Shown piece after piece: positions 54,663 to 63,269 of a stretch of DNA of 64,000 nt. The translations under genes were made by a program, and so were the position numbers. Within the stretch, counting starts at the first letter, position 1; every line of letters begins with the position of its first letter. The notes beneath the pieces were generated by a model. The model was given only the letters and a program-made list of their open reading frames with translations, made no database searches and had not been told where the DNA came from. Source of the DNA: Chitinophaga sp. YR573 (lineage in GTDB: Bacteria; Bacteroidota; Bacteroidia; Chitinophagales; Chitinophagaceae); contig NZ_FOJF01000003.1 of NCBI RefSeq assembly GCF_900110995.1, positions 1,302,001 to 1,366,000 on the forward strand, in the 5' to 3' direction.

Positions 54663-56688
54663 CATTTACCGCAGATACCTGCGTCATATTTTTAAGTTGA
54701 TCTGTTGTAATTGTAAACATATATCCTCTTCTCGTATTATTTTCTTCTTCGGATAATGGTAAGGTAAAATGGAAACTTGTTCCTTTGCCTACCTTACTGT
54801 CAAACCAGATCTCTCCCTCATTCCGCTCTATAAAATCTTTGGATAAAGGCAATCCTAATCCGCAGCCTTTCTCATTCTGGGTTCCTCCTGTAGAATAATA
54901 AATATTGGATAAAACTTTATGTTGATCTGCTTCCGCAATACCTATTCCATTATCTTCTACAATCAGTTCTATCTTTTCAGATAACATCAGGTAACGAATA
55001 TTGATATTACCATGAGCAGGAGTAAACTTGATAGCATTGCTGATCAGGTTACGTAATACAAGCCTGATCATATCAGGATCTCCGTACACCATAATAGCAT
55101 GAGATAACTGGTGAGTAAGCGAAATATCTTTTTGTCTTGCCAGCGATAACAACAGCTCAAATTCCCTGTTTAAAATAGCGGTAATATCAAAATCATCTGC
55201 ATTCACCCGTATTCCTTTCATCTGGCTGCTGGCCCATTGTAACAGGTTATCCATCATGGCCGAAGTATTCTTCATATCCCGCCATAATTCATCAATAAAA
55301 AATTTGAATTGTTGCGAAGACATTTTATCATCTCTCAGCAAAAACAACATCCCTTCCAATATCGCCAGGGGAGAACGCAGATCGTGAGAAATAACAGAGA
55401 AGATTTTATCCTTCACCTGGCTTGCACTTTCCAGTGCTACATTCTGTTCCAGTATAATCAGGTTTTGCTGTTGTACTTTTTTATTACGGTTGTTTAACTG
55501 AAGATATAAGTCCTGCTGACGCCTGTACATACGGAAAAGAACGCTCGTAATCACGGAGAGTACGAAGAATAACATGATACAGAAGATCACAAACTTCTGC
55601 TGTATTTTGATGGTGGAAAGATGTAACAGCTGCTCCTTTTTTAACATCTCATTTTCACGCTGTTTCTTCTCAGATTCATACTTCTCTTTTGTACTGGCAA
55701 TGAACTTCGTTTTCTCCACATTAAAATACTGCTCACTCAGCCTGGAGAACTCTTTATAGCTGGACATGGCTGCTATATAATTACCCCGCGCAGAATCTAA
55801 AGACGCCTGGTATTTATAATAGATCATATTATTCTTGGCATTCTGCAAATGTTCATTCAGTTTGGCAGCATCACTGAGGTTCCGGGCGGCATCCGTATAT
55901 TTTCTTAAGGCTGTATTTACTCTTCCCAGGTTCAGGTATGCTTTGGTAAGCCCCGGTATATTATCGGATTCCCGGTAGTATTTCTCAGAGATTTCATAAT
56001 ACCGGAATGCTTCCTGGTATTGTCCCTTATCAAATAAAATATGACCAATATTCTCATAAGTAAAAGCCAATCCTTTATGATCATTCAGCGACAGCTTTAT
56101 TTTTTCAGATTCATAGAGGAAAAATAAAGCGGAATCCGGTTTATGCATAAGCAGGTAACAGGAGCCTATACTGTTTAATGAGCGGGACACTTCTCCCTGA
56201 TCATGTAAAGATTGTTTAAGGTATAATGCTTTTTTCTGATAAGGTAATGCGAGTTCGGGTCTGTTTTGTTCTATAAATATATTACCAATGTCTGCGTTCA
56301 GCACACTAGTTGCATGAATATCATTTAGTTGATCTGCCAGTTTCAGTGCATCTATGGTAAAATCCATCTGTTTATCCAGGTTGCCGCGACTGTTTTCCGC
56401 CAGTGCCATATTGCGTTTACCCCACATTGCACCGGATATATACCCGAGGCTGTCGCTGATATGAATGGCTTCTCTGCCATACTTTTCTGTCAGTACAGGG
56501 TCCTTTGTAAAATAGAGTCTCCCCAGCTTGTTCAGCAGTATTACGCGGTCTGTATCTCTCTGCGGATGCATGTCTATGGCACGCAACAGACTATCTGTGC
56601 TACCTGACTGCGCAAGAAGCATGTACGGTAATCCACATAGGATGACCATGTAAAGGAAGGGGCGTACTCTAAATCGGACTATCTGCAT
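54652..56688 (-). CDS. TPR-containing sensor histidine kinase
   Basis: 678 residues. A signal peptide, TPR repeats over about residues 45-310 (for example SIGSCYLLMHKPDSALFF and NIGHILFDKGQYQEAFRYY), a transmembrane helix at about 364-386, a coiled-coil linker, and HisKA plus HATPase domains. Catalytic features: His435 in VISHDLRSP, an N-box RNLISNAIKFTP, a G1 box VEDNGIGIAEAD and a G2 box CGLGLPLS. The TPR part faces the periplasm and probably senses proteins or peptides. No response regulator is adjacent, so it is an orphan kinase. Confidence 0.93.
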   Translation of the reverse strand: MQIVRFRVRPFLYMVILCGLPYMLLAQSGSTDSLLRAIDMHPQRDTDRVILLNKLGRLYFTKDPVLTEKYGREAIHISDSLGYISGAMWGKRNMALAENSRGNLDKQMDFTIDALKLADQLNDIHATSVLNADIGNIFIEQNRPELALPYQKKALYLKQSLHDQGEVSRSLNSIGSCYLLMHKPDSALFFLYESEKIKLSLNDHKGLAFTYENIGHILFDKGQYQEAFRYYEISEKYYRESDNIPGLTKAYLNLGRVNTALRKYTDAARNLSDAAKLNEHLQNAKNNMIYYKYQASLDSARGNYIAAMSSYKEFSRLSEQYFNVEKTKFIASTKEKYESEKKQRENEMLKKEQLLHLSTIKIQQKFVIFCIMLFFVLSVITSVLFRMYRRQQDLYLQLNNRNKKVQQQNLIILEQNVALESASQVKDKIFSVISHDLRSPLAILEGMLFLLRDDKMSSQQFKFFIDELWRDMKNTSAMMDNLLQWASSQMKGIRVNADDFDITAILNREFELLLSLARQKDISLTHQLSHAIMVYGDPDMIRLVLRNLISNAIKFTPAHGNINIRYLMLSEKIELIVEDNGIGIAEADQHKVLSNIYYSTGGTQNEKGCGLGLPLSKDFIERNEGEIWFDSKVGKGTSFHFTLPLSEEENNTRRGYMFTITTDQLKNMTQVSAVNEKS

Positions 56689-56877
56689 AGAAAGTCAAGT
56701 TGTTGACGAAGCGTTCATTTAGGGTTACCTGAATGCAGCGATAAAAATATGAAAAAAACAGATGCAATTTTTTGAAATTTGAACATCCTATTCAAACATT
56801 GTACCACAATAAGTTATATAGAGAAAACATTCTTGTGTGTTAGTACTTTATCATCTGAAATTTTGTACTATTACACT

Positions 56878-57156
56878 ATGAAACCTACTGTTACCATAGA
56901 ATATTGTCCAAAATGCGGTTGGCTGATGCGTGCTGCATGGATGGCGCAGGAGCTACTGACAACTTTTGCTGATGACCTGCGAAGTGTAACTTTACAACAG
57001 AGCGAAACTGGTGGAAGTTATATTATTTATGTAGATGGAGAAATCCTGTTTAACCGCAAGGATGCCGGTCATTTTCCGGAGATAAAAGAATTGAAGCAAC
57101 TGGTAAGGGATAAAGTAAATCCTGAAAAAAGCCTGGGACATTCCGACAGAAAATAA
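56878..57156 (+). CDS. SelT/SelW/SelH (Rdx) family redox protein
   Basis: 92 residues. Thioredoxin-like Rdx fold with CPKC at Cys10-Cys13, where eukaryotic SelW has Cys-x-x-Sec; here it is Cys with no selenocysteine. The frame is open to 56779, but the ATG at 56878 gives the typical start MKPTVTIEYCPKCGW. The partner and substrate are unknown; Rdx proteins are glutathione- or thioredoxin-linked redox proteins. Confidence 0.88.
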   Translation: MKPTVTIEYCPKCGWLMRAAWMAQELLTTFADDLRSVTLQQSETGGSYIIYVDGEILFNRKDAGHFPEIKELKQLVRDKVNPEKSLGHSDRK

Positions 57157-57191
57157 TTTTGAAGGCATAAAAGTTGTTTCTTTGCATCCCG

Positions 57192-58328
57192 ATGAGAATG
57201 CAAAGAATTATATCTGTTACGGTTATATTACTAATCGTTTGTTTGGGGTTGAAGGCCCAGGATAGTGTTATTGTACACAAACCCAGCTTTTTCCCATTAC
57301 CGGTATTAGGTTATTCCCAGGAAAAAGGTCTTGAAATAGGGGCTGCTATGCTCTATTCCTTCTACACAGGCAAAAGTTCTGAATTACGCAACTCTACCAT
57401 CAACCTGATACCCAGTGTCACTACCAAAAACCAGTATAAGATCGATCTTAAAACTGATATCTGGACAGACAACAACAACTGGCACTTCAAAAGCAACCTT
57501 CGTTACCACGATTTCCCGATCTATTTCTACGGAATCGGTGATACTACGCATAAAGCAGATGGTACATTAGTAGATAACATCCGCTATAAAGTACAACTGG
57601 AAGCAGAACATCGTATAAGCGGCCATTTCTACGCCGGACTGCTGCTCCAGTATCAGAAAGACGACTATCGCGCCAAAGAAATCAAAGGAATTTACCCCGG
57701 ACTACCCCTCACCGATAAAGATGGGGGCTACGTAACCTTCATAGGAGCCTCCGGGATCTTCGATAACAGGGATAACCAGAACTACACCACCCGTGGCACC
57801 TGGATGCGTTTAAACATCGCCTACGCGCCTTCCTTCATCAGTAAACACGAACTATGGAAGCTGGATGCACAAGCCCGGCATTTCATTCCATTATCCCGCA
57901 ACAGTACCCTGGGCCTAAACGGTGTTTTTAACTCCCTGCAGGGCTCAACATTACCGTTCTACCTCTTACCTGAGATGGGTAATGATCTCATGATGCGGGG
58001 CTATTACACAGGCCGTTACCGCGATCAGAACTACCTGGCTTTACAGGCAGAATACCGCTACTTCCTTAACCCCCGTATTCCCATCAATATCTGGTTCGTA
58101 CACATGCAACCCAAGTTTGCACTGGCAGCGTTCGGTGGAACCGGAGCTGTATTCAACAACCACGATATCGGTTTATCTCACTTTAAACCAGATTACGGTT
58201 TGGGTATCCGCTGGTTCTACGACGAAAGCGCCCGCCTGACTATTCGTATAGACTACGGCTGGGGTGAAAAGCGTGCCGGAGAACAAAGACAATCAGGGCT
58301 TTATCTGTCGCTTGCAGAGGCATTTTAA
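57192..58328 (+). CDS. Outer-membrane barrel (BamA/TamA C-terminal-like) protein
   Basis: 378 residues. A signal peptide ending near LKAQ, no POTRA domains, and a bac_surface_Ag-type barrel: repeated GG-free strands, the family loop DNRDNQNYTTRGTWMRLNIAY and a C-terminal strand set ending YLSLAEAF. It is probably an Omp85-related porin or lipid-related barrel. The frame begins at a TTG at 57174, but the ATG at 57192 precedes the signal sequence and is preferred. Confidence 0.78.
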   Translation: MRMQRIISVTVILLIVCLGLKAQDSVIVHKPSFFPLPVLGYSQEKGLEIGAAMLYSFYTGKSSELRNSTINLIPSVTTKNQYKIDLKTDIWTDNNNWHFKSNLRYHDFPIYFYGIGDTTHKADGTLVDNIRYKVQLEAEHRISGHFYAGLLLQYQKDDYRAKEIKGIYPGLPLTDKDGGYVTFIGASGIFDNRDNQNYTTRGTWMRLNIAYAPSFISKHELWKLDAQARHFIPLSRNSTLGLNGVFNSLQGSTLPFYLLPEMGNDLMMRGYYTGRYRDQNYLALQAEYRYFLNPRIPINIWFVHMQPKFALAAFGGTGAVFNNHDIGLSHFKPDYGLGIRWFYDESARLTIRIDYGWGEKRAGEQRQSGLYLSLAEAF

Positions 58329-58399
58329 TCTTTTTGACTGTATCATCAGTATTTGTTAACTTCAGTTACAGCTTAGTTATAACCCGATAAATTCCATGT

Positions 58400-59404
58400 A
58401 TGAAACGCATAACCCTCTTATGTACGTTGTTTTTCGCAGTGGCAATATCCACCACTGTCACAGCCCAGAAAAAAGACAAAAAAGCCTCTAAATTTTATCT
58501 CAAAGTAGCTGGCGGATATTTCTTCAGTGTATTCCCTGGTCAGTTTCCTAAAGTAGGCCCTTATGAACCGCATGACGAACAAAAACAATACAGTTCGACA
58601 GACGGTACCACTACTGTAATATCCGAAAAAGTACTCACAGGTTCTTACGGAGCTGGTGGCAGGGGAGGACTCTCCCTCGGATGGAATCTTAACAGGTATA
58701 TGGCCGTAGAAGCTACTTTCAATTACTACCACAGTAAGAAAAACCTGATGACAAGGGAAGTAACTACATTGGCTGGCAGCAGCACCGTACTGGGGAAAAT
58801 CGAATCTCACGGTTACGTAAATGCTATCGACTTTACACCAAGTTTTATCATTTCTCCCGGTTACGAAAAAGTAAATCCGTATTTACGCCTCGGTTTTGTC
58901 ATTCCTTTATGGGGCCGGTTGAATATCGAAACAGATGCAAGTCAGAGTGGCTCCACTGTTTTAGGCGGACAAACATTCCTCACTCAAACAACTATCCATC
59001 GTGAAGAACAGGTGAAACCCAATATTACACTGGGTTTTCAGGGGGCCTTTGGTGTTGCCTTCCCAATCTCTCACAAGCTTGACGTTTTTGTTGAAGCAGA
59101 ATACAAGAATGTTCCTGTAAAGAGCAAGGAAAAAGAAGTAAAGGCTTACGATGAAAACACCAAAGTAATCAATCCTACTACAGGCGCTGTAGTTGCTACG
59201 CAGCACCGTGGCCTGGGAGATCTTTCTACTGCTGAAAGCCATACGAAATATGTAACCACCCTGGACCAGAGTTCTAATACACCTGTTAGCCAAACTGGTG
59301 CAAAAGTTACTTACAAACACGACGATCAGCCATCCAACGATCTTAAATCCTACATCAATATTGGTGGTTTAGGTGCAAACGCTGGTTTGCGCTGGCACTT
59401 TTAA
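58400..59404 (+). CDS. Outer-membrane beta-barrel protein (OmpA-barrel type)
   Basis: 334 residues with a signal peptide (cleavage near VTAQ). The remainder is a beta-barrel protein with alternating aromatic strands (KFYLKVAGGYFFSVFPG near the start; GLGANAGLRWHF at the end). No peptidoglycan domain is present. The Lys-rich linker KKDKKASK follows the signal. Function unknown. Confidence 0.75.
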   Translation: MKRITLLCTLFFAVAISTTVTAQKKDKKASKFYLKVAGGYFFSVFPGQFPKVGPYEPHDEQKQYSSTDGTTTVISEKVLTGSYGAGGRGGLSLGWNLNRYMAVEATFNYYHSKKNLMTREVTTLAGSSTVLGKIESHGYVNAIDFTPSFIISPGYEKVNPYLRLGFVIPLWGRLNIETDASQSGSTVLGGQTFLTQTTIHREEQVKPNITLGFQGAFGVAFPISHKLDVFVEAEYKNVPVKSKEKEVKAYDENTKVINPTTGAVVATQHRGLGDLSTAESHTKYVTTLDQSSNTPVSQTGAKVTYKHDDQPSNDLKSYINIGGLGANAGLRWHF

Positions 59405-59410
59405 TATTAC

Positions 59411-59461
59411 ATATAAATAGTAATGCCGGGCATTTTAAATACCCGGCATTACTATTTATAT
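59411..59461. terminator. Terminator hairpin between convergent genes
   Basis: A perfect 18-bp stem ATAAATAGTAATGCCGGG with its complement (59413-59430 and 59442-59459), extendable by two A-T pairs to 59411-59461. It lies between the barrel gene and the flavin reductase gene. Confidence 0.8.
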
Positions 59462-59471
59462 TTGAAATAAG

Positions 59472-60002
59472 TTATACTAATGAACGGATCACCTGCGCTA
59501 AGGCCGTTTCCAGCTCTTTATCAATAACATTCCCCGCTGCATCCATCTTCGTACGAACAACAGGAATCAGCAGTTTATTCCCTTCTTTAATAATTGCAGA
59601 CATAACAGTCAGCGTTTGTACAAGCGAAGCATTCGCTTTATCACCGCCAGTCGCAAGGGGAGAGGCACTGATAACTGCCGTTGGCTTATCATAAAACTCC
59701 CCTGACGAAACAATCCAATCCAGGGCATTCTTCAAAACACCCGGTACTCCAAAAGCATACTCCGGCGTACAAAAAATCACAGCATCTGCTTTCTTCAACT
59801 GCTCTCTGAGATCCTGCACAGTTGGCGCTGGTACAGCACCTTCACCATCCAGTTCAGGACTAAAATACGGCAGTTTATCCAACCCTTCATACAGCGTAAT
59901 TTTTACATCATCCGGAGCCAGCACTGCACAGGCTTTCAAAACATTCGTATTAGAAGACGTATTCCTGAGGCTCCCGGAAATCGCCAGTATATGTTTGATC
60001 AT
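59472..60002 (-). CDS. NAD(P)H-dependent FMN reductase
   Basis: 176-residue flavodoxin-fold reductase of the chromate/azo-reductase (NADPH_dep FMN_red) family. The FMN phosphate loop is SGSLRNTSSNTNVLK near the N-terminus and the flavin-contact block is FCTPEYAFGVPGVLKNALDW. It transfers electrons from NADPH to FMN, quinones or small acceptors. Its ATG overlaps the TGA of the upstream antitoxin gene (ATGA), so it is translationally coupled to a toxin-antitoxin pair, an unusual neighbour. Confidence 0.9.
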   Translation of the reverse strand: MIKHILAISGSLRNTSSNTNVLKACAVLAPDDVKITLYEGLDKLPYFSPELDGEGAVPAPTVQDLREQLKKADAVIFCTPEYAFGVPGVLKNALDWIVSSGEFYDKPTAVISASPLATGGDKANASLVQTLTVMSAIIKEGNKLLIPVVRTKMDAAGNVIDKELETALAQVIRSLV

Positions 60003-60421
60003 GCGGCCAGATTATTTACTTTTTTTTTATTGGTAGCCGGTTGATCCAACTCATACGGCCGGTTAAAAGCTTCCTGAGAAACTTTAAAATGGCCAGCCAA
60101 TACACGGATCACATCTTTGGACAATCCTTTTTTATAGTGAAGAATATCTGAAAGATAACCTTTGCTGACATCCAGTATACCCGCCAGTGCAGTAGCATTT
60201 AAACCATGTTCCTGCATCAGAGACTGTAGCAGTTCTATAGGATCGAGCTCCATAAAGGTATTATGATCCTCATCCCATTTTTCTATAAGTACAGTAAGCA
60301 GCTCAATCTCTTCCTTTATGCCACTGCTTTTAGAACCAATATCTACAAGCTCTTCCAGAATTTTGCAGTACGATTTATACTGACTTTTACTTTTGATAAC
60401 TTTATATTTTAAGCTTTCCAT
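59999..60421 (-). CDS. higA: HigA-type antitoxin (helix-turn-helix)
   Basis: 140 residues. An N-terminal helical region is followed by a Xre-type helix-turn-helix (LNATALAGILDVSKGYLSDILHYKKGLSKDVIRVLA) typical of HigA, which binds both the toxin and its own promoter. The frame extends to a TTG at 60448 that would overlap the toxin stop, but the ATG at 60421 is preferred; the TTG start would add nine residues. The toxin gene lies upstream, the order usual for higBA. Its stop overlaps the next gene as ATGA. Confidence 0.88.
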   Translation of the reverse strand: MESLKYKVIKSKSQYKSYCKILEELVDIGSKSSGIKEEIELLTVLIEKWDEDHNTFMELDPIELLQSLMQEHGLNATALAGILDVSKGYLSDILHYKKGLSKDVIRVLAGHFKVSQEAFNRPYELDQPATNKKKVNNLAA

Positions 60422-60444
60422 AACCAGTAAATTAATTTTTGCTA

Positions 60445-60777
60445 TCAATAAATACTTATAGAATATTGTTGTTTACTCTTACATAATTCATCATACGCTG
60501 CATGTGTACCAATCCAGCATACAAATAAATGCACCTCGGTATCTCCAAACGCATATTTACACACTATCCTGTAATGATTACCACCTACATCAAAAATCAC
60601 TCTGTTAGAGCCATTCCCTAATAAATCGGCGCTTCTGAATGTATGCCTGATATCTGCTGTATTTTCCCAGTTTGCGTATTTTATTTTTTCCAGCCATTCT
60701 GTGAAAGAACTCCGGCTGCCCGGGTGTAAATTTACAAACAAATCAATGCTCTGTTTTTTTACCAAATGAATTCTCAT
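60445..60777 (-). CDS. higB: HigB-type toxin (RelE superfamily mRNA interferase)
   Basis: 110 residues. It starts MRIHLVKKQSIDLFV, with a central SNRVIFDVGGNHYRIVCKYAFG and a FVCWIGTHAAYDELCK block, the standard HigB2/HigB layout. Such toxins cleave mRNA on the ribosome. It is the first gene of a three-gene operon with the HigA antitoxin and a flavin reductase. The -7 promoter box ends one base before the ATG, so the transcript seems almost leaderless. Confidence 0.87.
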   Translation of the reverse strand: MRIHLVKKQSIDLFVNLHPGSRSSFTEWLEKIKYANWENTADIRHTFRSADLLGNGSNRVIFDVGGNHYRIVCKYAFGDTEVHLFVCWIGTHAAYDELCKSKQQYSISIY

Positions 60778-60778
60778 A

Positions 60779-60817
60779 CAAATATAGGTTAACTTTTTGA
60801 GTTCTCAAATAGAGAAC
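60779..60817 (-). promoter_or_regulatory. higBA promoter with overlapping palindromic operator
   Basis: On the minus strand the order is TTTG (60809-60806), 19 bases, then TATATTTG (60786-60779), a perfect Bacteroidota promoter. The -33 TTTG lies in the centre of the palindrome GTTCTC-AAATA-GAGAAC (60801-60817). HigA antitoxins repress by binding palindromes at their promoter, so this is the likely operator. The -7 box ends just before the higB ATG. Confidence 0.75.
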
Positions 60818-61221
60818 AATTTTTTTTTCTTCCCACCGCCAAATTATTTTTTTATATCTAATAATGTGCTGTTCATTTTATTCATTTTGATTAAAAGGTG
60901 ATAAGACTTTGCTGTGTAAAAAACGTGCTAACTGCAACGTCAATTCAATCGTTTATTCGTATCTTAAAGATCACAGGAATTGACCCCATATAAACAAACT
61001 CAGCTTTTAATCCTGGTAATCTAAACCTTCCACCAGTCTATATTCTCTCTTTCCTTTTCTTCTCATAATTTATATTATGTTAAATAGGATATTGCCATTC
61101 CCAGCTATCCCTTTCTCTCTGATATAGCGCAGGTAAAACTACTTAGCGTTGATAGATGATCGTTGAATTATCACAGCAGTATCTCTGTATATATTTGATC
61201 ACATTAATAACTATCAAAATT
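60818..61221. other. Intergenic region, no gene seen
   Basis: About 400 bases between the higBA promoter and the small CBM-like gene. It is AT-rich with T-runs near 60820 and no open frame that I can support. An open frame from 61156 is only an upstream extension of the next gene. No hairpin terminator or RNA motif is recognised. Confidence 0.5.
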
Positions 61222-61518
61222 ATGAGAACAAAATTGCTTTACTTTCTTTCTTTAAGTTTTACTTATTGCCTGCTTAATGTAACTGCTTCAACAAAGGCAA
61301 CTAATGAACTTCCTCCGACTATTACTAAAAGCAAAACGAACATGGTCGTAAAGCCATTCGTAAGTTGCTTAGGTATTCCTCCCTTCGCGTATGGTGCTTA
61401 TTATTATCCGGGCGCACGGGTTGTATATGTCGGTAATTTGTATATAGCTACACAGCAGAACCAGTTTCAGTTTCCGGCTGCAGGACAATATTGGGCACGG
61501 ATAGGTCCTTGTAACTGA
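61222..61518 (+). CDS. Small secreted CBM5/12-like (chitin-binding-type) protein
   Basis: 98 residues. A signal peptide (MRTKLLYFLSLSFTYCLLNV) is followed by a short linker and one domain: YYYPGARVVYVGNLYIATQQ ... QYWARIGPC. The YxxGxxVxxxGxxYxA ... W pattern is that of the CBM5/12 (ChtBD3) fold that binds chitin or related surfaces, and two cysteines bracket it. No catalytic domain is attached. The ATG at 61222 is chosen over a longer frame from 61156 because it starts the signal peptide. The carbohydrate ligand is an inference. Confidence 0.62.
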   Translation: MRTKLLYFLSLSFTYCLLNVTASTKATNELPPTITKSKTNMVVKPFVSCLGIPPFAYGAYYYPGARVVYVGNLYIATQQNQFQFPAAGQYWARIGPCN

Positions 61519-61538
61519 TGACAGATTTTAATCGTATC

Positions 61539-61574
61539 AAAGCCAGGTAAACCCTACAATTTACCTGGCTTTTG
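61539..61574 (+). terminator. Intrinsic terminator of the CBM-like gene
   Basis: 13-bp stem AAAGCCAGGTAAA with TTTACCTGGCTTT (61539-61551 and 61560-61572), eight-base loop, with a short T-tail. Canonical polarity. Confidence 0.9.
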
Positions 61575-61703
61575 AATTTATATGGGCCGACAAATAAAGA
61601 AGATCCTCTTTAATACAGCCACACTCCCTCATTGTGTTTTTTTTAACATTCAACCCCGGGTTACCTTTCCCGCATTCCCAGTATAAAATGTAAACAACAC
61701 ACT

Positions 61704-62552
61704 ATGCGCCCTTCACCATGTTTGCTGGTAATAATACCGGCCCTGACTCTCTTTGCCTGTTCACCATCATCTACCTTTCATGAAGAAACAGCAACAGCAG
61801 ATTCTACCACGTTTTCAAATGAAATTACTAAGCTGAATTCACCCTCCAGGAAGCGCGTACGAACTGCGGATGTACGTTGCCGTGTGAATAACGTATTCAG
61901 TGCTGCATCAGCCCTGGAACACGTCGTAAACAGCATAGACGGCGTTATTGTAGAAAGCACGATGCAAAACGATTTCGGCGTAAGCAAAGAAATCCCTTAC
62001 TCCGCAGATTCCCTGAAACGTATTCAGATCTACTCGCCTACCGCCAATCTTACCTTACGCGTACCGGCTGCTAAACTGGATTCTGTCGTAGAATCCCTCA
62101 CCGCTATGGCTGCATTTATAGACTACCGTACGCTGAAAAGCCAGGATAAAACCCTGGACTATCTCTCAAACGCATTAAAAAATAACGAACAGGGAAATGT
62201 GGAAGAAACCGCACCCGCACCGGTTAACAAAAAAACGCCATTGGACGTTATCGCTTATGAAGACAGGAAAAAAGAAAATATAATCGACCGTAAGATTGTT
62301 AACATGGCTATCCTGGATGACGTGAATTACGCTACATTCTCCGTACAATTATTCCAGTCACAATTAGCAGACGTACAGGTAATCGTAAACCCGGACCGCG
62401 TAACCCGTGCCGGATTTGGTGCAGAATTACTCTCTGCCCTGCGTAATGGCGTAGATATCTTTAAAAACGTTTTACTATTTTTCCTTCAGCTGTGGCCTTT
62501 CCTGTTGCTGTTAGCCGGCGGATGGTTTGGTTATAAGAAACTATCCGTATAA
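61704..62552 (+). CDS. DUF4349 lipoprotein
   Basis: 282 residues. Lipobox LFAC (Cys19). The body has the DUF4349 pattern: RTADVRCRVNNVFSAASALEHVV, ANLTLRVPAAKLDSVVESL and a following coiled-coil-like helix, then a C-terminal transmembrane helix (about 256-277). It is an envelope protein of unknown function, anchored by both a lipid and a helix. Confidence 0.88.
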   Translation: MRPSPCLLVIIPALTLFACSPSSTFHEETATADSTTFSNEITKLNSPSRKRVRTADVRCRVNNVFSAASALEHVVNSIDGVIVESTMQNDFGVSKEIPYSADSLKRIQIYSPTANLTLRVPAAKLDSVVESLTAMAAFIDYRTLKSQDKTLDYLSNALKNNEQGNVEETAPAPVNKKTPLDVIAYEDRKKENIIDRKIVNMAILDDVNYATFSVQLFQSQLADVQVIVNPDRVTRAGFGAELLSALRNGVDIFKNVLLFFLQLWPFLLLLAGGWFGYKKLSV

Positions 62553-62554
62553 CA

Positions 62555-62590
62555 ATAGGAGTCTGTCTTTGAGACAGACTCCTATAAAAA
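62555..62590. terminator. Terminator between convergent genes
   Basis: 13-14 bp stem TAGGAGTCTGTCT with AGACAGACTCCTA (62556-62568 and 62572-62584), loop TTG. The tail on the + strand is TAAAAAATC. It serves the DUF4349 gene and perhaps the convergent lipoprotein. Confidence 0.8.
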
Positions 62591-62593
62591 ATC

Positions 62594-62950
62594 TTACTTA
62601 AAAGGATGCATATCAATCACCGTATCATTCCGGTAATAAGTTCCCAGTTGCGGAGCCCCGTTTTCATTATACGTAATCGTCGGCCCATGTTTTTTCCCGC
62701 CTTTATAAAACTGTACAGCTGCAACTTTCTTCGTATAACTATATACTTTAACATATGAATACGCCGTATCATCTGTGTTCACATATGTTTCCGTTTTAAA
62801 GAAAACACCGCCTCCCCCCTGTTGCGTCTGGGTAAGTTTATAATTAACAGTGTCCTCTAATGAATAAGGATCTTTGTTGTGATGCGCAGCGCTGTTACAC
62901 GCACACAGACCCGCAAGGAATAACGAAAAAGCGACTAATTGGAATTGCAT
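62594..62950 (-). CDS. Small lipoprotein, MORN/YwqK-like tail
   Basis: 118 residues. Lipobox LCAC (Cys18). The last third, FYKGGKKHGPTITYNENGAP followed by LGTYYRNDTVID, resembles the MORN-like YwqK repeat, a beta-hairpin pattern. The first part is not recognised. Function unknown. Confidence 0.65.
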   Translation of the reverse strand: MQFQLVAFSLFLAGLCACNSAAHHNKDPYSLEDTVNYKLTQTQQGGGGVFFKTETYVNTDDTAYSYVKVYSYTKKVAAVQFYKGGKKHGPTITYNENGAPQLGTYYRNDTVIDMHPFK

Positions 62951-63101
62951 ACAATGTATTTATAATAGCCAATCTATTAACTATTTTTTAAATAGAGAAA
63001 ATTTAATCATTAACGAGGTATTAACTAAATCCTTAACCGATTGAACTATTTTGCAGTAGTGTGTGTTAATAGTGAGATGCAAAATAACTATACAACTGTT
63101 T

Positions 63102-63269
63102 ATGATTCCTTCTACGTTAGTACCACCCTTAACCTGGTATCAGAAAATGCAAATGGACAACCCTGTACATTATGATCCTGATTTCAGTTTTTATTATGGA
63201 ACGGGGGAAACCTGGCAGATATTCTGTTATAAAGATGCACGATGTGTACTGACTGACTATGAAATATGA
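63102..63269 (+). pseudogene. Cytochrome P450 N-terminal remnant
   Basis: The frame from the ATG at 63102 encodes 55 residues: PPLTWYQKMQMDNPVHYDPD, then ETWQIFCYKDARCVLTDYEI and a stop. This is the beginning of a bacterial P450 of the CYP107/109-like class (WYxxM...NPVHYD and the VLTDY segment). The rest of the fold, including the heme-ligand loop, is absent: downstream frames are closed and a different gene starts at 63540. It therefore looks truncated and decaying. A 13-residue longer start at 63063 is possible. Confidence 0.55.

Noticed and set aside
56878..57156. Possible selenoprotein (SelW-like)
   Set aside because: The redox motif is Cys-Pro-Lys-Cys with ordinary TGT/TGC codons; there is no in-frame TGA.
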